The notes beneath the pieces were generated by a model. That model saw nothing but the letters and a program-made list of their open reading frames with translations, searched no databases and was not told where the DNA came from. From NCBI GenBank assembly GCA_934045905.1, contig OW203762.1:15284345-15348344 (forward strand): a stretch of 64,000 bases of DNA. The letters are read 5' to 3'. The first letter of the stretch is position 1. Each line of letters opens with the position of its first letter. The DNA comes from Leuctra nigra. Its lineage: Eukaryota > Arthropoda > Insecta > Plecoptera > Leuctridae. Below are positions 38,309 to 48,867 of this stretch, piece after piece. Position numbers and translations under genes: made by a program.

Positions 38309-40400
38309 TGAGCGAGCGAAGCGAGCGACTCCATTTGGCTCTTTTAGCACGGACCTCTGTTTTTTTTTTTGTTTTTTTTTTTGTTTTTGTTTTTGTATGC
38401 TAAAGGAAGCAATAGAAGTCGCACCGTTTCACCGATCGACCTGAAATTTTGCACACATGTAAAGACAACCTTCTCTGTTTGCAGACCCAATTTTTTTTTG
38501 AAATCCATCCATTGGTTCATTGTTAAAATAAGTATCTCCTGATAGCCTAAAAAATGAAAATGGTCTTCGAGAAATGTGATCAAACTCATATTTAGCATGG
38601 TCAGTAAGACCAACAATGTCACTTATTTTACAAATTTTCAGCCGAATCTGTCAAGAAAGTATGCACTTATTGACATTTTTAATAGCTGTCAGAAATGAAA
38701 CATTGAAAATGAATGTCTTTCCAATGCAACTGAATCTGATTTGCTTTAGGTACAAGAGTGTTTTGATGGTATGTACACTTTTTTTAGTGAAAAGCAGATA
38801 TTTTTATGTTTATTGAGTTGATCAAATTTGAATAATTCAATTTGGATCATAGTTTCCAACAAATCATTTCGAGTTTTTAAGGACCTTGATTGTCTTTTCG
38901 TCAATTCGTAGTTCTGATGGCCGTGCCTCCCGTGTTTCTACTTGGCTGATTTTGCATCCAGGAGGGATTAGAAACATAAGCTCACATTTCAATAATATCA
39001 TTGAGTGGCGTTTGTTCTCTTCTAGCGTTCACACGTTATTCCAAATCTCTCCTGCATTTTGCTTCTTTTCGTTGATAATTTTGGCAATTTGGTGTACTTT
39101 GTGAAGGTATTAGTAAAATTGAATCGCTTTTAAAGCATAGATATTAGGTATCTACAGTTTTTGTCCAGGGGATTGATTATTTCAAATTATTTTCTTCTTG
39201 GAAACGTTGGATTTATTCCGTTTCTGAGCTTCTGTCTAGCCTGACATTTCCTTGAAGGTTGCTATTTTTTTTTGAAAGTTTTGATTCATTCAGTTCAAAA
39301 CATTACGTTGTCTTATTTTAATTGTGGAACGTTGGATTCATTCCGTTTCTAAACTAGGTAGTTACTATTTTACCTGATCCGTTTTTTTGTGTGGAACTTT
39401 GATTCCTTTCGCTTATTAGTTGAAAGGTGTTTACTTTATTTTCATATTTGCGAAGTTTTGTTCAAGATTCATTTCGTAACATTACGACATTGAATACATT
39501 ACGTCTTTGAGCACACATTTCGTGCATTTCAAACATTGATCACACAAATATTATTGTACTTTAATTAGGTAGGTACTCTACTTCTTACTTTTTCATTACC
39601 TATCTTATCCCTATTTAAACATGCCGAAAAATGGAAAGACTTCTGCTAGAATGAAAGCCATAAAGGCGAAAAAGCGTCTGCGTGAAATTGAAGATCAAGA
39701 AACTGACGAAGCTAAATCTAAAAGGTTGAAACAAAATGTCGTTAATAATAAAGCATCAAGGAGCAAAGAGACCCCCGACCAGACTGCTGCAAGGAGATAC
39801 TCAAACAATCAACGCAATACCCGCTCTCGTGCAGCGGGTATTGCCGATTGACCGACCAACTAAAAACTTCGCATGGTAATTGGTAGCAACATTTAAGGTA
39901 TTTTTGCCAATTTTCAGTCTAATTTGTAGTTATTTTCAAAAGTTTTTGTAATTTTAGGGACATTTTGTGTGTTGGCTGTCAAATTCACGGCGACTTCGAA
40001 TCTTCAGTTCAAGGCAAGGTAGTTAGAGCAGAAAGTTTCAAACGAAATGAAACTAATAATGACCGTTTAACAGATTGATCTGATCATAGAGATCTGATAT
40101 TGTGTCCACAGTAATATCATATCATATGAGTGGTCCCAGGTATATTGTTTGAAGGATATCATGTGATTTTTGAAACTTAACAAGGAACCGTTCAATCAAA
40201 GGTTTAATCGATCAACTTAAAACTTAGAAAGGTTATTGGGACCAATATTTTTGGAAATTTTGGAGATATTTATACAAGTCTGTGATGAAATTCAAGAATT
40301 ATTGGCTTTTAATGACATTTTCGATAGACATAATTTCGGTTCGAGGTGTTGCGTGTATCCGTGCTCGCTCATCAACGCGTTACTCAGAGCGTTTTCCTAG
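38309..40400 (+). mobile_element. Helentron-like element A (2.1 kb), left copy
   Basis: The 5' end is TTGAGCGAGCGAAGCGAGCG. The 3' end has GCTCGCTC, complementary to GAGCGAGC of the 5' end, then an AACGC/GCGTT hairpin and TTTTCCTAG followed by T. The 5' terminal repeat mirrored just inside a 3' hairpin is the arrangement described for Helentrons (Helitron2). A T-rich stretch (38360-38397) and the ACCGATCGACCTGAAATTTT core follow the head. There is no Rep/helicase, so it is non-autonomous. Confidence 0.7.
39621..39851 (+). CDS. 76-aa basic protein in Helentron element A
   Basis: The frame starts MPKNGKTSARMKAIKAKKR and ends in IAD. It is rich in Lys, Arg, Glu and Gln, with KETPDQTAARRYSNNQRN near the end. 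No membrane or signal segment is visible. A TATTTAAAC stretch precedes the ATG. Composition and an ETPDQ-AARR-type motif recall the basic, repetitive N-terminal leaders of Helitron-like Rep/helicase proteins of insects. I infer a leftover 5' coding stub of an autonomous parent, but similarity this short could be compositional. An identical copy lies at 44274-44504 because of the inverted duplication. Confidence 0.4.
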   Translation: MPKNGKTSARMKAIKAKKRLREIEDQETDEAKSKRLKQNVVNNKASRSKETPDQTAARRYSNNQRNTRSRAAGIAD

Positions 40401-40555
40401 TAATAATTAATACCATTGTTTTTTATCCTAGATAAGTCTACTACATTTATAAACATTTTGGTTTCTAAAATATTTTGAACAAGCATTATACAACTACGCA
40501 CGTGAATCCTTATAACAGATATTAATAATAGGGAAGTGAAGTGAAGTTTAGATTT

Positions 40556-41459
40556 TTGAGCGAGCGTAGCGAGCGTCACCACGGTACTCTTATGGCACTC
40601 TCTCTGTTTGTTTTTTTTTTTTTTTTTTTTTTTTGCCTGCACTGCCCAGGTCAAACCGCACAACCAATCGATCTGAAATTTTGTACACATACTAACGTAA
40701 TCTATGCGATCCCTGGGATCTTTTCTGAACGAGATCCTGTGATTGGTTCAAATTTTATAAAAATTATCTTTCGATTGGTTGGTTCGATCAATTTGAAATT
40801 TAGCAAAGTCATTGCAACCAACATTGTACCCAATCAAAAAAAAATTCAGCTAAATCCTCCAATTGGTTCAAATTTGAAACCATTTTTCCTGTGATTTTTG
40901 AAATTTAAACTGGAACCGATTGACCGACCAAATAAAAACTTCGCATGGTCATTGGTACCAACATTTATGGTATTTTTGCCAATTTTCACTCTAATCTGTC
41001 GTTATTTTCAAAAGTTTTTGTCATTTTAGGGACATTTTGCGTGTTGGCTGTCAAATTCACGGCGACTTCGAATCTTCAGTTCAAGGCAAGGTAGTTAGAG
41101 CAGAAAGTTTTAAACGATATGAAACTAATAATGACCGTTCAACAGATTGATCTGATATTGTGTACACACACTACATATCATATTATATGAGTGGTCCCAG
41201 GTATATTTTTTGAACGAGATCCTGTGATTTTCGAAAATTAACAAGGAACCGTTCAATCATAAAGGTTTAATCGATCAACTTAAAACTTAGCAAGGATTGG
41301 CACCAATATTTTTGGAGATTTTGGTGATTTTTATACAAGTCTGTGACGAAACTAAAGAATTGTTGGCTTTTAATGACATTCGATAGACATAATTTCGGTT
41401 CGAGGTGTTGCGTGTATCCGTGCTCGCTCATCAACGCGTTTCACAGAGCGTTTTCCTAG
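40556..41459 (+). mobile_element. Helentron-like element B (0.9 kb), left copy
   Basis: It starts TTGAGCGAGCGTAGCGAGCG and ends at CTAG 41456-41459 after the usual GCTCGCTC and hairpin. A T24 run and ATCGATCTGAAATTTTGTAC follow the head. Its last ~550 bp are close to the 3' part of element A, so both belong to one family. No coding capacity. Confidence 0.7.
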
Positions 41460-42663
41460 TATCAAACATTATTTTGAACCCATTACTCTCAATTAACTTT
41501 CTGTATCTTCGGATTTGCATGAGCATCCAGCTTTACTAAACACTACCGTACGCTCTGTTACACTACATAAATGGGGTAAAAGAAAACACTAGAGATTAAC
41601 CTCAACTCTACTTTTACAAGATACGCTCACTGACACCGTAGTAAATCATAACACTGAATAGCACTGCGAAGTAGATAAATTCTAAAAACGGATATACAAT
41701 TCTCTGCAGTTTCAATTAGTCTAAAATTATTCAACTCGTAATTCGCAGTAAAATATTTCATTGAGATAATAGCTATTAGCGAATCGGAGACTATTTACTC
41801 TCATTAAGAGTTAAATATTGTAATGTGTTGCCAAGGTTAGATGAAAAGATCTCTCTCGAACGTGAAGCAGCTATCATGTAATTGAATTTCACGTTCCTTG
41901 TTCAATCTCACTTAATATTCTCTCTTCTTTGGCAAATTGAATCAATATCAATTTCACAGAGTTCAATTACTTACGTTAATTATAACGAAAATCTCGAGCG
42001 GATTGATTTTTGGCGAGAGTTTTAATTCAATAAGTTCACTTTGAATCCGCCAGGGCAATCAGTTTGGGAAGAAAGAGGTGATTTTCACCGCTCGCTACGC
42101 AGAGATTTCCCGGCAAGAACAGTTACACTTTTCAAGACACAATCGAGATGGAATGAAATTATTGTGCACGGCGCATGAATTTCTCGCAGTCGCTGATGGA
42201 GAAGTGGCAACATTGTAGAACAAAAGATTTTAGGTTGATTATATAATTTTTAACCAACTTCCACTAGTGAATTATTTATAAATATAGTTAAATAATTAAT
42301 TGAATAACAATGGGGAATTGGTGAATGTTGATATTATATTTTGTTTATTCAGAATAGCCTCAAAGAGCAATGTGAAATGTTATTATATATTTTTAATAAA
42401 TTTATTTCCCATAAGTAATTTATTAGTTTTCGACATTTCACTCCTCTGCAAAAACAAGCTGTAAGTCACACGCCGTGTTCCCTGTGTTACGGGATGCATA
42501 GAACTGGCTCTGGCGAACATTATCCACACGGCCCAACTCGGCGTGTGACGTCAAATTGTGTTTCATGGACAGCTACAAGTTCCTTGAAAACTATTCATCA
42601 CACAACACAAATAATACCACATCTGTCTTCAACAACATCTCAACTTTCATAAAATATGTACTA
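41460..42663. other. Spacer between the inverted arms, no supported gene
   Basis: A 1.2-kb unique AT-rich loop sequence. No gene-like frame, tandem repeat or recognised element was found. It is the presumed pre-insertion sequence between two composite Helentron insertions. Confidence 0.5.
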
Positions 42664-45600
42664 CTAGGAAAACGCTCTGTGAAACGCGTTGATGAGCGAG
42701 CACGGATACACGCAACACCTCGAACCGAAATTATGTCTATCGAATGTCATTAAAAGCCAACAATTCTTTAGTTTCGTCACAGACTTGTATAAAAATCACC
42801 AAAATCTCCAAAAATATTGGTGCCAATCCTTGCTAAGTTTTAAGTTGATCGATTAAACCTTTATGATTGAACGGTTCCTTGTTAATTTTCGAAAATCACA
42901 GGATCTCGTTCAAAAAATATACCTGGGACCACTCATATAATATGATATGTAGTGTGTGTACACAATATCAGATCAATCTGTTGAACGGTCATTATTAGTT
43001 TCATATCGTTTAAAACTTTCTGCTCTAACTACCTTGCCTTGAACTGAAGATTCGAAGTCGCCGTGAATTTGACAGCCAACACGCAAAATGTCCCTAAAAT
43101 GACAAAAACTTTTGAAAATAACGACAGATTAGAGTGAAAATTGGCAAAAATACCATAAATGTTGGTACCAATGACCATGCGAAGTTTTTATTTGGTCGGT
43201 CAATCGGTTCCAGTTTAAATTTCAAAAATCACAGGAAAAATGGTTTCAAATTTGAACCAATTGGAGGATTTAGCTGAATTTTTTTTTGATTGGGTACAAT
43301 GTTGGTTGCAATGACTTTGCTAAATTTCAAATTGATCGAACCAACCAATCGAAAGATAATTTTTATAAAATTTGAACCAATCACAGGATCTCGTTCAGAA
43401 AAGATCCCAGGGATCGCATAGATTACGTTAGTATGTGTACAAAATTTCAGATCGATTGGTTGTGCGGTTTGACCTGGGCAGTGCAGGCAAAAAAAAAAAA
43501 AAAAAAAAAAAAAACAAACAGAGAGAGTGCCATAAGAGTACCGTGGTGACGCTCGCTACGCTCGCTCAAAAATCTAAACTTCACTTCACTTCCCTATTAT
43601 TAATATCTGTTATAAGGATTCACGTGCGTAGTTGTATAATGCTTGTTCAAAATATTTTAGAAACCAAAATGTTTATAAATGTAGTAGACTTATCTAGGAT
43701 AAAAAACAATGGTATTAATTATTACTAGGAAAACGCTCTGAGTAACGCGTTGATGAGCGAGCACGGATACACGCAACACCTCGAACCGAAATTATGTCTA
43801 TCGAAAATGTCATTAAAAGCCAATAATTCTTGAATTTCATCACAGACTTGTATAAATATCTCCAAAATTTCCAAAAATATTGGTCCCAATAACCTTTCTA
43901 AGTTTTAAGTTGATCGATTAAACCTTTGATTGAACGGTTCCTTGTTAAGTTTCAAAAATCACATGATATCCTTCAAACAATATACCTGGGACCACTCATA
44001 TGATATGATATTACTGTGGACACAATATCAGATCTCTATGATCAGATCAATCTGTTAAACGGTCATTATTAGTTTCATTTCGTTTGAAACTTTCTGCTCT
44101 AACTACCTTGCCTTGAACTGAAGATTCGAAGTCGCCGTGAATTTGACAGCCAACACACAAAATGTCCCTAAAATTACAAAAACTTTTGAAAATAACTACA
44201 AATTAGACTGAAAATTGGCAAAAATACCTTAAATGTTGCTACCAATTACCATGCGAAGTTTTTAGTTGGTCGGTCAATCGGCAATACCCGCTGCACGAGA
44301 GCGGGTATTGCGTTGATTGTTTGAGTATCTCCTTGCAGCAGTCTGGTCGGGGGTCTCTTTGCTCCTTGATGCTTTATTATTAACGACATTTTGTTTCAAC
44401 CTTTTAGATTTAGCTTCGTCAGTTTCTTGATCTTCAATTTCACGCAGACGCTTTTTCGCCTTTATGGCTTTCATTCTAGCAGAAGTCTTTCCATTTTTCG
44501 GCATGTTTAAATAGGGATAAGATAGGTAATGAAAAAGTAAGAAGTAGAGTACCTACCTAATTAAAGTACAATAATATTTGTGTGATCAATGTTTGAAATG
44601 CACGAAATGTGTGCTCAAAGACGTAATGTATTCAATGTCGTAATGTTACGAAATGAATCTTGAACAAAACTTCGCAAATATGAAAATAAAGTAAACACCT
44701 TTCAACTAATAAGCGAAAGGAATCAAAGTTCCACACAAAAAAACGGATCAGGTAAAATAGTAACTACCTAGTTTAGAAACGGAATGAATCCAACGTTCCA
44801 CAATTAAAATAAGACAACGTAATGTTTTGAACTGAATGAATCAAAACTTTCAAAAAAAAATAGCAACCTTCAAGGAAATGTCAGGCTAGACAGAAGCTCA
44901 GAAACGGAATAAATCCAACGTTTCCAAGAAGAAAATAATTTGAAATAATCAATCCCCTGGACAAAAACTGTAGATACCTAATATCTATGCTTTAAAAGCG
45001 ATTCAATTTTACTAATACCTTCACAAAGTACACCAAATTGCCAAAATTATCAACGAAAAGAAGCAAAATGCAGGAGAGATTTGGAATAACGTGTGAACGC
45101 TAGAAGAGAACAAACGCCACTCAATGATATTATTGAAATGTGAGCTTATGTTTCTAATCCCTCCTGGATGCAAAATCAGCCAAGTAGAAACACGGGAGGC
45201 ACGGCCATCAGAACTACGAATTGACGAAAAGACAATCAAGGTCCTTAAAAACTCGAAATGATTTGTTGGAAACTATGATCCAAATTGAATTATTCAAATT
45301 TGATCAACTCAATAAACATAAAAATATCTGCTTTTCACTAAAAAAAGTGTACATACCATCAAAACACTCTTGTACCTAAAGCAAATCAGATTCAGTTGCA
45401 TTGGAAAGACATTCATTTTCAATGTTTCATTTCTGACAGCTATTAAAAATGTCAATAAGTGCATACTTTCTTGACAGATTCGGCTGAAAATTTGTAAAAT
45501 AAGTGACATTGTTGGTCTTACTGACCATGCTAAATATGAGTTTGATCACATTTCTCGAAGACCATTTTCATTTTTTAGGCTATCAGGAGATACTTATTTT

Positions 45601-45814
45601 AACAATGAACCAATGGATGGATTTCAAAAAAAAATTGGGTCTGCAAACAGAGAAGGTTGTCTTTACATGTGTGCAAAATTTCAGGTCGATCGGTGAAACG
45701 GTGCGACTTCTATTGCTTCCTTTAGCATACAAAAACAAAAACAAAAAAAAAACAAAAAAAAAAACAGAGGTCCGTGCTAAAAGAGCCAAATGGAGTCGCT
45801 CGCTTCGCTCGCTC
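42664..45814 (-). mobile_element. Composite Helentron unit, right arm of the inverted repeat
   Basis: Reverse-complement copy of 38309-41459, bounded by the same termini (CTAG reads as 42664-42667; the 5' head ends at 45814). The flanks differ from those of the left arm. The order on the minus strand is element A (45814-43725), ~156 bp intervening DNA, and element B (43568-42664). Confidence 0.8.
44274..44504 (-). CDS. 76-aa basic protein in Helentron element A, right copy
   Basis: Translates identically to the frame at 39621-39851. The lack of any difference fits a very recent duplication or gene conversion between arms, and gives no evidence on selection. Function unknown; possibly a stub of a Helitron-type replicase leader. 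Confidence 0.4.
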   Translation of the reverse strand: MPKNGKTSARMKAIKAKKRLREIEDQETDEAKSKRLKQNVVNNKASRSKETPDQTAARRYSNNQRNTRSRAAGIAD

Positions 45815-46321
45815 AAAAATTGGAACAATTCGAATGCATCTCAACTACATTGTATTAAATTCATCTGGTAATTCCATCATACGTTGAAACTATGAACTTG
45901 ACAAATTCTAGCACTCCAAGTAAAATAATGTATACTAATATTCTGTTAATTAACCTTCATTATTTCATGTTTTGTGGGAATAGTTTTCTTTGGAAATACA
46001 TTATTCTGCTGTTTTACTTGTTTTAATATGAGTAGTACCTTGCTACGCATATAACGCAATCAGCAATCAGCAAAATTTCGAAAATAAGCAATAATTTTGA
46101 GAGTTCGAGACTATCTTGATAGCTGATAGTTTGAGTCGTGTAATTTTTAGTACACCTTAAATGCAACATTATTTTTATAATAAATACTATTTTTATAAAC
46201 TTGCCATTTTAAATGTCATGCATGTTTGTGTGAACTGACCAAAGAAGACTTTATTGTGCTTGTTGTGTTTGTGCCATGTTGTAATTGAGATATCTCAAGT
46301 TGAATGCAATTTTGTCGAAAC
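45815..46321. other. AT-rich, no supported gene
   Basis: Right flank of the long inverted repeat. Nothing recognised. Confidence 0.5.
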
Positions 46322-46620
46322 AAGTAGAATGCGAGTCTCGCTGGCACTAGAGTGTCAAAAACACTGGATATTTAAGTAGAATGCGAGTCTCGCTGGCACT
46401 AGAGTGTCAAAAACACTGGATATTTAAGTAGAATGCGAGTCTCGCTGGCACTAGAGTGTCAAAAACACTGGATATTTAAGTAGAATGCGAGTCTCGCTGG
46501 CACTAGTGTCGACAACACTGGATATTTAAGTAGAATGTGAGTCTCGCTGGCACTACACTGGACATTTAAGTAGAATGTAAGGCACACCGGCACAATGTTG
46601 TAATATTCCTGGAGTTTGTT
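46322..46620 (+). repeat. 52-bp tandem repeat, about 5-6 units
   Basis: Units begin AAGTAGAATGCGAGTCTCGC at 46322, 46374, 46426, 46478, 46528 and 46568. The first three are identical. Later ones shorten (50 then 40 bp) and decay towards the 3' side. Each full unit contains two small palindromes, GCGAGTCTCGC and AGTGTCAAAAACACT. Confidence 0.95.
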
Positions 46621-47002
46621 CGATTATGAGATTTCCACTCTGTTTGCATTTCAATGTTCAGACTGAAGTCTGGTGTAGTCAGTAAACTTGGATTTACAGT
46701 CCGATAAGTTCTCGACATCTTATCACCGAGTTGAAACCCAGTACTTGTTTGTACTCAATGACTGTTGCCACGGTAACTACTGATTTGTACCGCCGATAAC
46801 TTTAGCGTTTCTAAAGTTGTATGGTAACAATATGATATTGAAGGGCTTGGAGGACTTTAATCATAAAATACGATTGGCTTGAAAGTTTGGCTACATTTTA
46901 AGGTATTGGAATTCACTCAGCTGACATGTTTATGTTATCATAAAATAAAAGTGCTACAAATAATTTTACTTTGTCAATTTGAATGAAATATAAGTTCTTT
47001 AT
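46621..47002. other. No supported gene
   Basis: Mixed AT-rich sequence after the 52-bp array; nothing recognised. Confidence 0.5.
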
Positions 47003-47218
47003 CTCAGATGTAGAATGCCTAAAGTCAATTTTCTCAATGCACACTTTTGGAATTATGTAAGAAGCTCTTACAATTGCCAAGAAATTAGTTATATTGACGT
47101 ATTCTCTTACACAATGACTCATGTCACCATTAATAATATGATGATATGAAGGCAGAATTACTATTTTTGAGCTCGCCTCAAGAATTATTGAAATGGACTT
47201 CCGCCCTTCAACCTCTGA
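47003..47218. mobile_element. MITE, TCAGAGGTAGAAGG family, copy 2
   Basis: Starts TCAGATGTAGAATGCCTAAA and ends GACTTCCGCCCTTCAACCTC then TGA. Interior blocks match the copy at 14776-14962 (TGCACACTTTTGGAATTATG). It is more diverged and slightly longer (216 bp). Confidence 0.6.
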
Positions 47219-48071
47219 AGTACAGAGTTAAAGATACGTTTAAAATATCTATCACTCAAGATGTAAGTCACGATAATACAATTATTATTGGCAATTCGTC
47301 ATGAAATGACATACCAGTTGACGTCCTATAGCTGCGAGTTTGTAAACTTACATGAGTCGGGTTGTTAGGTTCTTAATCTTCCCCAACTAAGTTTCCTGTC
47401 CTGTGAAAGAAACGCTCGTCTCTCGAAAGTGTCGCAAGTTTCTTATTGTCCTCTGTTTGACTCAAGTTCTCTCACGGTCTCTCGGAGGCTAGATTAGCAG
47501 CGAAAACAACTCGATCTAGTGTTTGATTGGTGGAGGGTTCGGCTTTTACTCGTTGTCATAGCTCGCGACTCTTGAGACAGGTTCTTGAAGAGAAGATCCC
47601 ATCAGCAAAATAGGATCTTCCTTTTAGATGAGAAAAAGAAGCAACATGAGGAGAGAGTAGAGATTCAATGAAGACTCCGACTGCTCCGAAGAAATGTCTG
47701 TTGCTTTCACGAAATAAACGCATGAAAGTAGCCAAATGGAAGTGAATACCTACCTCAATCGGTAGGACGTTATTAAAGGGACACAAGTGTAGAGCTTATT
47801 GATGCGAAGGGTGCAATAAAACAAACAAACATTCCTAAGTACATGTTTTGCATTTAATATTCCTATCTGTTGGCGATGTACATTTATTACTATTCCTTTG
47901 ATCAAGCTTACGTTCAGAACCATATTCAAAGCAGCTGTTCTAGAAACACCTCATTCGTTTGAAAGAAAATAATATTTTTACTAGAAAAAATAATATGAGC
48001 TGTAATAAAAAATCAAGTAACTACACAAAATAAATTATATGGTGTAACTTACATATTTTAGACTTAATTGA
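47219..48071. other. No supported gene
   Basis: A minus-strand frame at 47556-47786 is the longest and unremarkable. The region is AT-rich with no repeats noticed. Confidence 0.5.
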
Positions 48072-48867
48072 GTATATCTAGTGGAGCGGTCGCTCCACCC
48101 AGCCAAGTCGTACTGTACACTCACACTCACTCAACATACCGTAAATGCCTAATAAACTGAGGAGCAGACCAAACACTTTTACTGTAAGCAACAACATGGC
48201 ATTTTCGGCCTACTGGATCTTAAAATTGGAAAATCTCACATTGTTGCGATATATCTTAATTTCGAGCTATGGCCCACCCCACTATATATACCAAATTAGG
48301 GAACAATATGTTATGCCGTTTGCGAGCTAGAGGGCCGTGAAAAACGTGAAATTACACCCCTTTTAAAACCTATCTTGATCTGATGATGATGATGATGATA
48401 TCAGGAAACACCGCAATCACCGCCACAGCCTAAACATCTGAGCCGATCGATCTGAAATTTTCACCACATGTGCACTTTTGGCGTCTGAGATGCCTTTTTA
48501 TAAAACCAACAGGAAGCCGCCATTTTGAAACCGGAAGTGACGTATTATCTCGAAAACAGCTAGACCGTTAGGAATTAAACCAGCGCCAAATGATTCAGAC
48601 GGTCATCTATATGGAATATCAATAGTTAAAGTAGAGATGTACTATTACCGAAACCGGAAATGACGTCATGAAAATGAAGAACTAGATTTAAATGACCTCT
48701 TACTACAATAACTACATATTCAGAAGGCATATAATGATACATAACATTTATAGAAATAAATTCTAGGTGGCAGTAATTTCAGTCGCCATTTTGAAAACCG
48801 GAAGTGATACTATATCTCGAAAACGGCTGGACTGATTGGAACAAAGCTTTCGCAATTCTTCATGGAA
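48072..48867 (+). repeat. Hairpin-headed YY1/ETS/CRE repeat family, copy 1
   Basis: Head: CTAGTGGAGCGGTCGCTCCA, a near-contiguous 8-bp-stem hairpin, then CCAGCCAAGTCGTAC. The middle has a (GAT)n microsatellite (48382-48400) and the motif CCGATCGATCTGAAATTTT. The 3' part holds two or three GCCGCCATTTTGAAA plus CCGGAAGTGA blocks. Copy 2 follows head-to-tail. A 61-codon frame at 48145 is broken by a stop in the other copies, so it is probably non-coding. The hairpin and CTAG, read in reverse, are Helitron-3'-like, but this is not decisive. Confidence 0.7.

Larger units (their letters stand above)
38309..41459 (+). mobile_element. Composite Helentron unit, left arm of the 3.15-kb inverted repeat
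   Basis: The arm starts at the family 5' end TTGAGCGAGCGAAGCGAGCG and finishes at a family 3' end, CTAG 41456-41459. It contains two complete elements (38309-40400 and 40556-41459) and about 155 bp between them. It matches the reverse complement of 42664-45814 base for base wherever I compared, except for homopolymer lengths (T11 against 10 near 38380; T24 against 26 near 40611). Flanks outside the arms are unrelated, so the boundaries are transposon termini. Confidence 0.8.

Noticed and set aside
38886..39104. 72-codon frame present in both palindrome arms
   Set aside because: It is duplicated only because the arms are copies; composition and lack of motif give no support for coding.
38309..45814. 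Long palindrome as an assembly artefact
   Set aside because: Outer and inner flanks are unrelated and breakpoints fall exactly on transposon termini, which fits insertion better than a false inverted join, though reads should confirm it.
48145..48330. 61-codon frame in the first hairpin-headed repeat
   Set aside because: The equivalent frame in the other two copies is interrupted by a stop, so the repeat is probably non-coding.
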